From Nomia melanderi (Eukaryota; Arthropoda; Insecta; Hymenoptera; Halictidae), in the NCBI RefSeq assembly GCF_051020985.1, contig NC_134999.1, forward strand, positions 11,098,001 through 11,162,000: a DNA stretch of 64,000 nt, given 5' to 3'. Made by a program: the position numbers and the translations under genes. The notes below the pieces were generated by a model. The model worked only from the letters and a program-made list of their open reading frames with translations. It made no database searches and was not told the DNA's origin. This document shows, piece after piece, positions 12,377 to 25,100 of this stretch. How positions within the stretch are numbered: the first letter of the stretch is position 1; each line of letters begins with the position of its first letter.

Positions 12377-12800
12377 GTTGCTCGATGGATTCTCTTTCTG
12401 TGTTTATGGGAAGACGCGTTTATTACGAGCTTATTTTTTAGTAACTCCTGTAGGGAATCAGAGAGGAGAATTAAATGGCCGCAAGTGTTTAAGGGTGCTT
12501 TCCTAACCGAGTTTCAAGCATTGATCGATAGTTTTCCCTTTGTGTTGAAGAGGCGTTTATTATGATTTTATTCCTCGATGACCGCTGTGAAGAATCGGAA
12601 AGAAGAATTAAAGGGTTGTAGGTGTTTAAGGGCAGTTTCCTAATAGAGTTTCAAGGGTTGTTCGATAATTCTTCTTTCTCTGTTTATGAGAAGATGCATT
12701 TAGTACGAATTTATTATTTAACGAATACTGCAGGAAGTCGAGAAAGAAGATCAAAGGGGTGCGAGTGTTTAAGACCGCTTTCCTAGTCGAGTTTCCAGGG
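12377..12800 (+). repeat. Three-copy diverged tandem repeat, unit about 140 bp
   Basis: The units are 12377-12519, 12520-12656 and 12657-12800. Each starts with TTG.TCGAT, continues with a CTTT..CTGTGTT..GA box and a GAAGA.GC.TTTA.TA box, and ends with AGTGTTTAAG, TTTCCTA and GAGTTTC. Identity is moderate by eye, so the array is old. Weak open frames cross it but shift between units, so it is not a repeated protein domain. It lies at the right side of a GC-rich core. Confidence 0.8.
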
Positions 12801-13356
12801 ACGTTTAATCCTACGCGAAAGGTAATTCGCGGTCCTGCAGCCGGCTGACTTTACCACCGGATTTTGGGGGATTTTTCCTGCGCAGTTTGGTAGCGAACTT
12901 TACTGCTTAATATGTAGTTTGTTGGAGGCCGCAATCCCCTGTCTTTTGGTCGATTGAGGATTTTTTTCCTTGCTCCTGGTTTAGGGAGTGCGGGAAGCTA
13001 AGTGGTGAATTGCGAATGTGTAGGTGGATGTTGATTTGTTTGATGCGGACTAACTTAATGAAATTGGAGTTATAAAGGTGTTTTCTTAATGATACTAGGA
13101 ATTTCGTTTTATGCTGTAATTACTTATTTAAGAATTTTAACATATTGATTTTCCAAAAGATACATTCATTATTTAAGTTCAAAAGAAACATCCTCAACAT
13201 TTCGTACATTAACTTTCTATATAAATGTTTGCACACAAAACATAATACTTCAACTTCATCACGTTTTTAATACTACTTAGCATACTATCACTGCAACAAG
13301 GATCAAACTTCCCATAATTACCCACAGAAACACCTCCACTTTCTAATTTATTCCTT

Positions 13357-13512
13357 CAAATCAACACCACCCTCTTCCCTCGACAAATCGTATCACAAAA
13401 CTCAAAAGCACATAATAATTAAAGCTTCAAGAAGAACCTCGACCAATCAGTTAACAAATCAAAACCAACCTGTTCCCCCGAACAAAACGTATCACCAACA
13501 TCAAAAACACGC
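13357..13512 (+). repeat. Two-copy imperfect tandem repeat, period about 98 bp
   Basis: CAAATCAACACCAC (13357) and CAAATCAAAACCAAC (13455) begin two related segments. Each is followed by CT.TTCCC.CGA and CGTATCAC (13389-13396 and 13488-13495), then a CAAAA-rich tail. A still weaker third copy may lie upstream near 13280. The repeat lies entirely in a G-poor, C/A-rich flank. Confidence 0.5.
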
Positions 13513-14410
13513 ACAGAACAATCAAAAGCATCCGCGCAATCATTTAACTCGGATTCCGATGTTTCAACATCGATCCCCGTCCCAGCTCCCTCCGGCCCGT
13601 TCTTTCGCGAGTTTCCAATAGTCCGATCTCCGGTCCGCCACACAGCGTCTACGCTCCATCTTTCCATCATTTCCTCCGCGGCCTGTCTGTCTCCCATCCT
13701 CCGGCTCGTTCTCCTCCGCGGCAGCCAGCCACCGTTGTTCCAGGACACTGGTTCCGTTCTGTTCTCCGCATTCAGCCGTCGCGGAAACAGAACGCGCTAG
13801 GCACGACGAAGTGGGGAAAGCGACGGGGGGGTTGGAAAAGGAGTAGAGAGAACGGGGAGACGAAACCAGCTCTCGACCGACGCTCTTTCCTCTCCGCTGA
13901 CTGGAAAAAAGAGCGAGGAAACGCGGGGATGCGCGAACCCTCGCGACAGTTGCTAATAAGGAGACCGTCCGCCATGATCTACAAGCTTCTGGCACAGCGA
14001 GCCGAGAAATGGACTAGCTTTTTTCTGATATAAAGCTTGCTGCGATCAACCAGCCTCTATTTCCATGGAGATTTTCGGCTGCGAGTCAATACGAATCTGC
14101 CGCAATGCTATTTTAATCGAAGACCGAACGGAACACGATCTAATTTCCCGGAACGCGTTGACTAGAAATTGACATCGGCGCATTAGAGATGGCTGTTTCC
14201 ATGATTAACGACCGATTTAATTAAATTCCAGCTACCGCTCGTTCTTCCCCTCACTTCGGTTTCGCTCTGTTTCTGCGGGCGATGCGTTTCGTGCGTTTTA
14301 ATTACCCGGAATGAAAAATGTTTCTAATTATCGGGGTACCTTGATTATCTAGATTATTAGCGATGAAGTTCAGATAATCGATTCGTCGTATCGAGCAGTG
14401 GTTATTCGAT

Positions 14411-14734
14411 TCTTCTCCGTGGAATCGGAATATTTAACAACATATTTTCCTGTCGCAGCGTACGGTATTAATTCATTTATGGTAATCTATGTAAACGAAT
14501 CAAAACATCGTTCATAGTTTTTCTCTAGAACCAGAATGTTTAGTGATATATTTCTCTGGCACGGTATGTAATCAACGCTTAATTTATTTACTTTAATCTG
14601 TATAAAGCAGTCAGGTATCGTCTTCGTTTTAATATAGAACCAGATTGTTCAGCAATATATTTTCTTGATAAGGTATTACCTATATACTTAAAATTTAATT
14701 TATTCATTGTAACCTGTGCAAGACGATTTCTTAC
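14411..14734 (+). repeat. Three-copy diverged tandem repeat, unit about 108 bp
   Basis: The units are about 14411-14517, 14518-14626 and 14627-14734. Shared landmarks in order are GGAATCGGAATATTTAAC / AGAACCAGAATGTTTAGTG / AGAACCAGATTGTTCAGC, then ATATTTTCCTG-like, GGTAT, an AATTTATTTA-like box, TAATCTGT and a closing CATCGTTC-like box. The array is AT-rich and unrelated in sequence to the repeat at 12377-12800. No open frame spans it. Confidence 0.75.
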
Positions 14735-17307
14735 TTTTAAGGACTTTCACGATTTATAAGCAATGAACCAGCGTTTTCGACGTTTCGATCGGGTAGAGAG
14801 TTTCAGTAGTGTCCTTAACCTTATCCAGCATCGTGTCAGATTCATCCATCTATCGTTGATGGCCATTGTTCGTCCCGGTAATTTTCCGTGCGTTTAGGGT
14901 GCGCCGCGTGTTTCGCGGGTCTTGATGGTAATGGCGCGACGACAGTCTTAAGAAGAGGACTGACGAGGACGCGAAAGGATTTCTATCATCGAGATGTTCC
15001 TTGTTACGGCGTGGGTGTTTCGAGTGAATGCACTCCGGGGTCGCGTCGGTCCACGGAGTTTGCATATATTGGAGGCCATTGTGCCGGGTTTTGATGTATG
15101 CACGCACGTCTCCTTGCCGCTGACGAATGAGTGAAGTTAATGGAAAGGCTGTGTTTAAATGACTTAATGGGTGTTGATTTATTGGCCAGCATTGTTGCCT
15201 TATCATCGGGTTATTAAGTTATTAATTCTTGACGTTCATGGACGAGTTTTTGTTCGGTTCGACGGTTCTCGGGTCATGGGAATTCGACAAGACTTAAGAT
15301 AGTGCGAATAGATTTTAATTTTGGTGTATTTAGTAGGTATGATTTTCACTGAAATTTAGTAGATTTGCTGATAGATTTTTTGATAAGGTAATTCTCCCGT
15401 GAAAGTGTGTATCGAAAATTGAAATTCTAGATTTGAAATTCGACGAAGGAACTTTGGAATTTGAGTGATTCTTGTGTTAACAGTTTTGCTTCTTAAGAAC
15501 TTAGGAACTTTACTCAGATGGTATTAGGAATTTAGGAACTGAGCCGAACAAAAAACTAGATAATCTAAGCTCTCGTGCAATTCGGGTGTATATTAATCAT
15601 TCAATGACTTAAGAACCGACGAACTTTCGTATTCGACAAGCTCGGCTTTTGGAACTTGATGTTTCACTGTGCACTGCAGAAGCTTAACGATTCTGCTAAT
15701 CGGAAACTCGGCAGCTTAGAAACTTCGAAAATATAAAATAGTTTCTTAACACCACTATTAACTTATTAAGATTATCATTAAGAGAAGTAAACTCCTATTG
15801 CACAAGAGTTACAAAATTCCTACGAGAATGTAAATCTACGTAGAGATTCGTGTTCCACTTATGAACTCCATGAATGAGTAATCATTGAATTAAGTATTTA
15901 GATATACGAAGACGTTGGCGAATTTAAAATTACAATTCGCCTGTAATAACTTGAAAAACAACGGGAATTAAAGGGGAATTAATGAGTTTAGAATATGGAG
16001 GACGGAAGGAATTGAGAACGCAGTCACACGGTACGACCTTTAAAGTCCGGACACGCAAAAGATTAGAAGCCGAATGCCCCAGGTAATTCATTAGTCGTCG
16101 TACAATAATTCAGCCCGGGGCGCGCAGTTAATAAAACCCCGTCGTGGCTGAATCGAGTCGTGCGCCAAATGAATATTTAGAGGCGGGATTAGAATTCACA
16201 CTAACCGCTAACTAGTATGCGCCTCGTTGCCACTTGTCCGCGAATTTATCCTGGAACGCGATGCACCGAACGTGCATTAGCATTAGCATTTCGCGCGCGA
16301 ACGCGACTCGACTTTCCGCAGGAAGCATTGCGGTGCTTTAAAGGGGGTTGGTTCATGACACCAGCAAAACAACGGCAAAAAGACTTCCAAATAATTGAGG
16401 ACTCATTAATGGCCCCTGTCACGTACGTGTGATTTCGCTAACTAACTGTTTTCAGCCGGCATCGCGGAAACGTGAGTTCGTTTTATCAGTGGCCGTCCAT
16501 GGACGTCATAATAGTATTTTCCTTTACGACACTAAAAAATAGAGAGAATTATATTGGGAACATTATCAAATTTTCAAAGAATAATTTTGCTACATCACTG
16601 CTATATAATATTATAATTTACATTTTGATTTCTTCACTTCTATCGTTTAACAGATGAATAGTACCTTTCCTTCAAATTTCTGAAATACTTGTATTTAATA
16701 TAACAAACAAAAGTTCGATGATAATAATACATACTTCCATGTGACGCAAATCACTGGAAAAAAACACCGACTGCCACACAAATCTGCCAAAGGCGCCGTA
16801 GCAGAGCACGCGGCAACACCGCAAACCACAGCGCCACTTTTAAGCTCCATTCAAAATCCAGACTATAGTGTCCAACCCGAGCCGTCAAAGTGTTGTTAGC
16901 AAAGTAGCAAATACAAACGAGGAAAAAAAGTGAAAACCCAACGACTAGAAAAAGGAAAAGCAACGCGAGTGCACGGGCCAAGTAAACAGCGTCTCTTCCC
17001 CGACAAGCTTCGCTCGGACTTTCCTGGGCCGTCTCTTTCATGCCGCGGCAACAATGCAAAAATTGCTCGGCGGCCGGCCTCTATTGTCCCGCGCATAGAC
17101 GGTTACAAACTTGCAAAATTGAAAAACGCCGTGTTTCAATGCTTATATTATACATACGTAACGGCGGAAAAGAACGACGGCGGGTGGCGGAGGGTGGAGG
17201 GAAAGGGAGGGACGGAGGATCGGGCCGATCGTTATTCCGGTGAACCCTTCGTTCCACGGCGCGGTCGCTCGGGTGTACGCGCGCTCTCGCAGCCAGCGGA
17301 TACAGGG

Positions 17308-17349
17308 AACGATGACAACGATGACAATGGCGACAATGATGAGTATGAC
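17308..17349 (+). repeat. GAY/AAY hexanucleotide-like simple repeat
   Basis: About seven imperfect units of GATGACAAY encode Asp/Asn in one frame. The repeat creates an acidic stretch in the long chance open frame that covers it. Confidence 0.6.
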
Positions 17350-17415
17350 GAACGTTGGGGACCGTCCCCGTACAATGGTCAAGTCGTGAACGGTTTCTCT
17401 GTGTGCCGGCTCTCT

Positions 17416-17433
17416 CTCGCGCGCTCGCGCGAG
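17416..17433. other. 18-bp CG-rich near-perfect palindrome
   Basis: CTCGCGCG-CT-CGCGCGAG has an 8-bp perfect stem with two central bases. Alternating C and G favour Z-DNA or cruciform extrusion. A similar structure occurs at 26213-26230. Confidence 0.6.
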
Positions 17434-18761
17434 CGTTCCATCGCAAAATCATCTGCCGTTTCGTTCGAGCACGTTCCGTATTTGCGCGCGGTACCCGTTG
17501 TTGCGCCGGTGCTCGATTGTTGCTTCCTTCGCAAACCCGGCCGCCCCCCCGCCCTCCGCTGCACCACGTACGCCGTTCTCTGTTATTTATTGGAGATTAC
17601 ATTGCGAGGGATTTCCTCTGGCAGCGACAAAATAACGGAACAAAAAAAAGGGTGGCGGAGGGGGAAAAAAGGAATGAAAGAAAATAAATAAAACAGACGA
17701 GGCTCGGGAAACGGGCGAGCACGAGCATTTTTGATAAACCATCCCCGGTCCAGCGCGGACGGACGGCCAGTTTTCATTTTCCGAGGAACGGTCGACGGAT
17801 TTCCCCGCTGTCAGCCGTGGAATTAGTTCTACCCGGCCGACGCGTCCAGCTTCTACGCGGAAAACTCTATCGGGAATGCGCGGGATCGATTTTTCTCGTT
17901 AGGCACGAACGTTTCGCGGGAAACGAAGGATACAGGGGTTGGGATTTGCGATTGCGGAGACTTTTGGTTGGGGACTTCTTGGCTGGTGTAGTAAATGTGC
18001 GCGAGTTCGGTGACATTTTGTGATATTTCATGGAGTTTTGATCTCAAGGTGTTTTTGAAATGTTATTGAAGTAGTATTGAAACTCGTAATTTCTATGGTT
18101 TATAAATTAACCGAATGAAAAGTAACTCGTAGTTACTCGGATTTGTTGTATTCAGCAGTATATTTCTATATGCTCATTGCTAATTTCATTCCCACTAAAT
18201 AAATCATTTCAAAGCACAAATTGCTCCCGGCTAGCTGCACGAATTAACGAACGCATTTCTCGAATTTCCTTTCACCTCGTCCTAATTTCCTCGTGCTTAA
18301 AATCGTTCCAAAGATCCACATTCAGAGATGGAAAGGATCTGAAATCTCGTTGACGAATTGAATAAAACTCTTTGCCGCCACGAAAGCTGGCCATTAAGGC
18401 ACGAGGTAATCCCGAAACTGGGGCGTCCGTTAATTTTCACGCATCTCTGCTTCATTAACCTCCTGCCGTCAACGCATTCTGTCCAACAGGGGATAACAAA
18501 ACTGGTCCTCGGGGTCGGAACGCAATTTTCCTACTTCCACCGAATTATCATGTTAATGTTTCCACGGTTCGGGAAGTCGCTGCGAAACGATGCGGCGGAT
18601 TCGTGCTGGGAGTCGCGCGGAAATCGCGTAATTGTTCTTAGAGCTCACCCACTGGACTATTGGAAACGAAGATAGACTGCGAGAACATGGAAGAGAGAGG
18701 TTGGTTTTGGTACCGGTGAAATATCGCGACGCATGAACTGACAACGGAACTTCAACTATCT

Positions 18762-18782
18762 CCCCCCCCCCCCCCCCCCCCC
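18762..18782 (+). repeat. Homopolymer tract of 21 C
   Basis: Twenty-one uninterrupted C residues are followed by CTCTCTCTGG and CTGTCTGTCTG. Long poly-C is rare in animal genomes. The complementary G21 can form G-quadruplexes. The exact length is vulnerable to sequencing error. Confidence 0.85.
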
Positions 18783-21700
18783 TCTCTCTGGCTGTCTGTC
18801 TGTTTCTCTCGCGCCTCGAACAACGACGCTATCAGTACCGCGCACGAGTTTCTGGTCCGACAAACATCGCGATCGTATCCGAGCGGGGAGAATTTTCAGC
18901 CGCGCATACACGAGGAAACACGCGTTTTCTTGGTGAACCGTGTCGCGCCATCAAAACCGTTCGCGTTCCCCGTTTGTTCCGCCCGGGTACCGTCAAACGC
19001 ACCCCCTCGCGGGTTCAATAAATATCAGCTCTCGATATTTCTCGCGCGTGGCGTAATGCGGCCAATGGATTTTTTTCGCGAGATGCGTCGTAATGGAACA
19101 GTCTCCTCTCGCGCGGTACGAGTTTTTATGGAGAGGAAATTGATAAAAAGTCTGGAAGTGATTTTTCAAATATTTGCTATTTTTCTTTCATCCTCTTTCC
19201 ACCGGTTCGCGCGCGCACGCGTTTTTCGCGTTGCAACGAATTTTGTGAAATTTCGTGCTCGATTATCTAGAATTCTGTACAATGAAACATTTAATAACCT
19301 CGGAAATCATATTTTGAGACTAGCGTATACGCGGTTTTGTCCGGCCTTAATTTCAAAAAGTTAATCCATGAAAAAGTTGTACAACTCCATTGAAAGCGGT
19401 AGTACTGTTACGAGTGTATTTAATATTTTTGCGAGAGTGAGCAGTAATTTTCACTACAGGTACTATACAAAAAATAACAAGCCATTAAATCCGCGATACA
19501 TATATATATATTTCAAAAACAATAATAAATAATCGAGATACTCCGCTGTTTGAAACGGAAACAACTAACGCGAATAAATAATCCCAACGTCACCGTGTAA
19601 TAGAGAGTAGTTATCAACGAACTCACTCGTGAAAGTGATTAACAAAAGCCAGCGGCGCGGCTCGAACCGTGAAATCGATAGAGATTTTTCATACCGATTT
19701 CCCGGCCGCTGTCAGATCCATTCATCGAGCCGGCAGACCGACTCTCTCGGCCGTAGCACGCGGTCTAGTATCCAGCAACTATTCACCGCTGCAGACAATT
19801 ATTCCGGCGTAAAAATGTGGATCGCCGATTACGGGTCCTCGAAACATATTCCCTATAGCTACAAATCATACGCCGTTGATCCCCATAATTCCATCTGCTT
19901 GGGTGTATTCCCACCGGGCCGTCCTATGGCACTAACCCGGGCCAACCCTTCGGTAGCCGTAGAGCGGACGTCCCAACTTAGAGGCCCTCAGCCGTGAATC
20001 AATAACGATCGAAATCACAATGGAACAATAAACATTATGCGAGTGCACGGCCACGGCTGGTTTGTGACCGCGCATAAATCGGCCGATAATTAGGTAATCG
20101 TTCAATAATGCAACCATTGGGAGGGACTGGTGGGGGAGGAAAGGTGAGGGATCGCGTCTAACGAGCGGGGTAAACTTTGTTTCCGACACCGGAGGAGAAC
20201 AGTCCCTCTGAAGACAGATCCAACCTTCTGTTCCGTGCGAACGCATCTCGAATGAGAAAGGGGTTGTCCAGAGGATGGGTGGTGGGCCGATGCTTCAAAT
20301 GCAAACTAAGCTTTTCGCCGCGGGTCTAATAAATGTAAACCACCGTCCCATTGTGATGAAGCTCCATTGAAAAGTTTCCTATGGATCACCCTTCTGATTC
20401 CCACCACCCGCGGCCTGAAGCCCCGAGGGTAGCTGACCGCCGCTCCGCCGTTGTCCATCCCCGCGTGCACACGCGAAACCAGCACATTCACCATCCACCC
20501 CCACCTCGCGAACTTCCCAATTTTCTCACTCGTTCTCGCCGCAACGCGCTCTCTTTGTCACGGCACATTTTTAGGACCTGTCTGCCAGCCCCGTTCCTCG
20601 CGACCCCCGAATACGCGGGATCGTGTTAGACGGGGAAAACCCCTCGTCGTTTCGCAATTTTTCGCCTTTTCACGGTCACGCGAGCCTGTCGGAATATTAA
20701 TCCGCACCCTCTTCCCCGGTAATGAGTGGCTAACTGCTGTTGACTTCGGACCGTGTGATGCTGCGTGTCGCGAATGCGGGATTTCAGGATGGAAAAAGGG
20801 GCTGGAAGAGAGGCGGAGTGATTTGTAGGCTGTTGGATGAGAAGTGGCGGTGTGCGGAGAAAATGCGTGGCTTGATGAGTGAGTATTATTGAACTTTCTG
20901 CTTTATAGGTTGAACATTTGAGGAATTTGAATGTTCTTTTGATGGAATGAGTGATTTCAAATTTTGGATCAATAGGGTATATAAAGTGAATGTTTCTCAA
21001 ATTAATAGAATGAATCTATATTATAAGAGAAAAGCTTATTCTTTAATAAGTTTAATACTTACATATTGAAAAATGTATTAGATTTCTATTAGCTAACAAA
21101 TAGTATGTTTCAATTTAAAGGAACAAATACCTAACTCACTAATAGTTACCCAGGAACACATTAAAAAGTAATACCCACTAAATAACGGGTGCCTAATAAA
21201 TCACCAGTCTCCACTACTACATCAAAAGAAGAGATCTATCAGCGATCGAAGAATGTAATCAACGCCTAACCAGTTCACCGGATCAATGTATCAGATCGCT
21301 GTTCCTAATCGAACGGAAACTATCTGAACGCAGCGACGCGCAAAAGTGTCTCAAAGTAACATTGATTAATAGCGAAACGACTTCCAAATAATTACCATTC
21401 GCCAGCGTAACCGCATACCAACGCGTGGCAGCGAAAAAGGAGCGAAAGAAACATATACCTCGGTGGCGCTCGAAAATTGCGCAAATCTCGTCACGCCTAT
21501 GAAACCAGTTCTTCCTGTTCGCAATGGCTCGCGGATCCGTCCGCGAACACTCCTGGCGGACGTTTCGATTTCCGCTGCAGCGTTGCATCGCCGCGGTTTG
21601 CACCTGTACACCTTGTAAACGCGCCCTGACACGCTCCAGTTGCTGTTTAATCTAATTAGCCTGCCGGACCCGAGATACCGCGCTTTCGGTATTGTTGCTG

Positions 21701-22442
21701 GCCCTGGGGATGCGAGGCCGCGCCTGCGCCAGCGGCTCCAACCCTCGCTGACTGCGAATTTTCATTCAACGGAGTATAATCGCCGATAGCCGGCGTAAGA
21801 GGAACTCCTGGTATGGCAACGATCCTTGGACTTGACGTGGTTAAAGGCTACCTGGTTACGTGGAAGCCGAGAACTTAATACGGAATCCTTCCGGCTAGTT
21901 CTGTTCCAGTGATCTATATTACAGGGCTTCTGCATGCTGGGTCTGAATAGAGTTTACATTTGAATACTTGGAGGATCCCAGACATGAATTTGTGTTACTT
22001 GGGGAGTAGCAAGCTTGTCTGTTTGCTTGATTACAGTGGTAATTTGTTTCATAGTTGCTTGCTTGACTGGTATCTTAGAGTGCGAGAGGTTCTTGGAATC
22101 TCCTGCTTTTAATTTTTCTGATTTCGGTCTTTTAGTATTATAAATATAAACATATTAATATTCTGTGACGAAGAAATAGAATGTCTTTATATGCATACTT
22201 TAAATGCATACAATCGAACAGATAATAAAGTTTTGCGATGTTCTAAGTGATTGTCCTTCATCATATAATTCGGGAAAACTATTAATTCTACCTAGCTGAA
22301 CCTAGAATGGAACCACCAATTGTTATTACCGTTTAATGTCCATCCGACGTTCCATTGGTAATATTCGAACCCGACGGCGATATGCCGGCTATTTTCATCC
22401 CTCATACGATCGACGAATTATGATAACAGCGATGAGCTAATA

Positions 22443-22528
22443 ACGTGAAGGACAAATCGGGCTTGAAACCAGAAAGTACTTCGGTCAACCGATAAATACC
22501 GTTTATCGTTGCATATTAATCTTCACGT
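22443..22528 (+). other. 86-base inverted-repeat structure with inner hairpin
   Basis: ACGTGAAG (22443-22450) is complementary to CTTCACGT (22521-22528). Inside it, CGATAAA (22490-22496) pairs with TTTATCG (22502-22508) over a 5-base loop, and ACC..GAA/TTC-GGT can form a second small hairpin. This could be a three-way junction. Such arrangements also arise by chance. Confidence 0.3.
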
Positions 22529-25040
22529 GAAATCCTAATCCCCTGAAGCGGTCAGCGACCCTTGTAACTCTGACACCAATTAACCCCGCTGCGGTCTTCA
22601 GTAGAGGTATGCGTTCAGAATAACGTTGAGTCGTAATTTGAAAATAATTCCGTTAGAATCTTTTCACATACTTCCAACTTTAACCTTTTAGAAGACATAA
22701 CTTCTAAGTCGCGATAAAAGAAAGAAAAATTCTTTCTCCATTGAACATCCTTATTTAAAAGTTTCCATATTCTTCCAATTATTTTGTTTTAAAAATTATA
22801 CGACCTAAATGTGATCTTTCAAATATTAAAACGTAAATAAAATTAGCACATCGGATCAGAAATAATCTGCAAAGCATAACGGAATTAACCAGATTTGTCC
22901 GTCAGATTAAAAGTGAAATTGTTATCGCAAGTGTCCAGGGGAATTAAAACGTCGCGGCGTTTCGGAAAATGGAACAGATAGAGGCAGGTAAAAAGGCCGG
23001 TATAATCGTAGGAGTATTAATAGAAGCGCGTGACGGAGCTCTTTAATTAATGCCCCAACAGCTTTTCAGCCATGTCTACGGTAGCTACCAGCGATGAGCT
23101 TTTTATGCTTGATATTATGAGGCACAGACAAGCTGCGCGGGCTGATCAATCTTCTTAATGGTTATTGTTGGGTTCACGGGCCGCCTCTGACATGACGTGC
23201 CACGCGGTCCCGCCGCGGCGGTTGCTTTGCCTCGGCCCGCCCGTTATCCCAAAGGTGTCCGCCATTAATAGGGAACTGATACGACGCGGGGCTTTGTGTG
23301 CGTTGGCAAACAGTCCGGTGAAATTTGTACACATCTCATCACTGCGGCGGTACTCCGTGAAACTTTGATCAGCGAATTGCACGCCACTCGTCTATAATTA
23401 AACGACGGAAACGCGCGGAACAGATATTTTCGGTTACGAACGCAACCACTCACCCCGAATTCCCGTTTCATTCCTAAGCGACGAAATTTAATAAATAGAA
23501 TTCGAAAGCGGCGCCTCGGAATGCAAAGTCACGCTAGCCGCTTTTGAATTTGTTCCAAACTTTGGCGCCGGCACGATCGAAACGGGACGATCCGTTGATG
23601 CTCGACGACTGCGATAAATACGCTTCAGTGTTTCGTGAAGTGAACTCTCGTTTAGGCAACTAAAATATTTGCAATCTTTTAAACATTAATACTGCAACAT
23701 TTTTGCATATTTCTTTGCTTTTGAAACATCTATTATCATCAAATTGTTCGAAAAACTGTGATCCAAGTTCTATCGAATTTTTATAACATATCAACGTTTA
23801 TAGAAAAAAATATAAAAATAAGTACTTGGGTACCCAATTACCTAATTTCTTCAAAATATTTTTCACTAAATGAAATTACAAATTCTTTTCTTTTCTAAAC
23901 GAGGGCCAAAAAATCTAAAATTTACCCAAGCAACCGAAGTCTGCGTCATTAACATATCTATATCGGTTCGTCACATTTTATACTCCTCACTCGGTGTGCA
24001 AGGGACCCGAGGGACCAGGCAGAATGCGGCGAGAAAAAAAAGAACGAAGAAAGGAAAGAAGGAACGCGGAGCACGAAGTGGCGTGCGATTTCCTGCGAGA
24101 GGGGTCCCGACAAAAGTTTCGAACTGTTATCGGGCGCGGAATCTATGAATGGCTGGACCTGAAGATTACATTACGCGATAGCGCGACACGAGACGCCTCG
24201 AGGTAAAAAGGGGAAGAGGACTGCAAGAAAACGAGAGAGAAGCGGACGGACGGGGTTGTATTAGCGACTTCGGGTGTAACGAACGAGATTAAAGGGATAA
24301 GGATTTAAGATGTTTTACGATGGCGGACATGGAATCTCCGTTCCTGTGTCCCGGGTCGTAAAATTTTGACACGGAAGCTTCGCTTCAGGAGAGAAAAATA
24401 CCGCGGGATAGTGTGTAGAAAAAAATATGGTGGAGCAGAGGGTGAGGGCGGAGGAGGCGGAAGGGAACGGAGTTAACATTAAGCGCATTTTAAAATATTT
24501 TTGCCTCCTGAGCGACGACAGTGGCGGCGGGTTCTCAGTTCTCGTAAAAAGTAAACTAACGCCGCCGGTAATTTTACGCCGGTATAAATCTGGTTATTTA
24601 TGATTCCGCGCCGCCTTAAGTAGCCCAAAGCCCGGTTAAGGATGCATCTGATTATGGGTGGCATTGAGGAGAAGTAACTGCGCGCTTTCAGTGGCCGGAA
24701 CGCTAATTTTATAGGCGCCGGGAAAAGTTGGTCGTACACCGTACAATAGTGTCAGCGGTCCCCGCACTGGGGATCGTTGTGTAGTTATATATTTTGAGGT
24801 TATGTCCCGATAGTTGATTTTGAAAGATTAACGCGCTTAGAATGTGTTTTTGAATAAATTGAAGGTGGATATAGTAGGCATTTATAATAATAAATGTTGT
24901 AATTGTCTCTGGGTAATTAGGGAATTATTCTAATTGAAGAAATTTGGAGATATGATCTAAAAGTTGGTATAGATTTTGTAGAGACTCCATTTTAAACGCG
25001 CAAGAAAAGAAATCCTTTATAAAAAGACATTCGGAATGCA

Positions 25041-25100
25041 TTGGGTCATTATATCGTTTTTACAAAAATCCATGTTATTTGAAAACTGGACGTGACCCAA
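25041..25100. repeat. Short 8-bp inverted repeat resembling mariner ends
   Basis: TTGGGTCA (25041-25048) and TGACCCAA (25093-25100) are perfect inverted repeats 60 bases end to end. Several insect mariner elements have ends beginning TTGGGT or TGGGTC. No TA duplication is visible and the interior is too short for an ordinary element, so this is at best a remnant. Confidence 0.25.

Larger units (their letters stand above)
11540..15420. other. Two consecutive skew-flanked GC-rich cores
   Basis: The first domain has a C/A-rich left flank at 11540-11700, a core from 11700 to about 12800, and a G/T-rich right flank at 12840-13075. The second has a C/A-rich flank at 13150-13560, a core from 13560, and a G/T-enriched stretch at about 14880-15250. 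The three tandem repeats listed separately lie inside this region. The many overlapping open frames of 70-166 codons at 11700-12560 and 13420-13995 occur on both strands at once and look like products of low stop density. Confidence 0.5.
15421..22442. other. Gene-free mosaic with simple repeats
   Basis: 15450-15720 is AT-rich and contains several loose copies of TTAGGAACTTT-like words. GC-rich cores lie at about 15960-16460, 16930-17960, 18780-19260, 19640-20830 and 21280-21900. The longest open frame of the window (16930-17691, + strand, 253 codons) is in the second core. Its predicted product is low-complexity, part of it comes from a GAY/AAY simple repeat at 17308-17349, and overlapping frames of similar quality occur on both strands. 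I do not call it a gene. Right-side G/T-rich flanks are visible at 17940-18060, 20800-20950 and 21900-22120. Confidence 0.6.

Noticed and set aside
12360..12380. Strong 3' splice-like sequence TTTGTTCGTTTTCAG before the first tandem unit
   Set aside because: No 5' splice site follows directly and no coding exon is open downstream. The CAGG is also explained by the end sequence of the repeat unit (TTCCAGG).
16930..17691. Longest open frame, + strand, 253 codons
   Set aside because: The predicted protein is low-complexity, part comes from a GAY/AAY simple repeat, several frames are open on both strands in the same GC-rich core, and no domain or splice context supports it.
18395..18415. TAAGGCACGAGGTAATCCC, similar to miR-124
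   Set aside because: The seed AAGGCAC matches but later positions differ and the flanks do not form the required hairpin.
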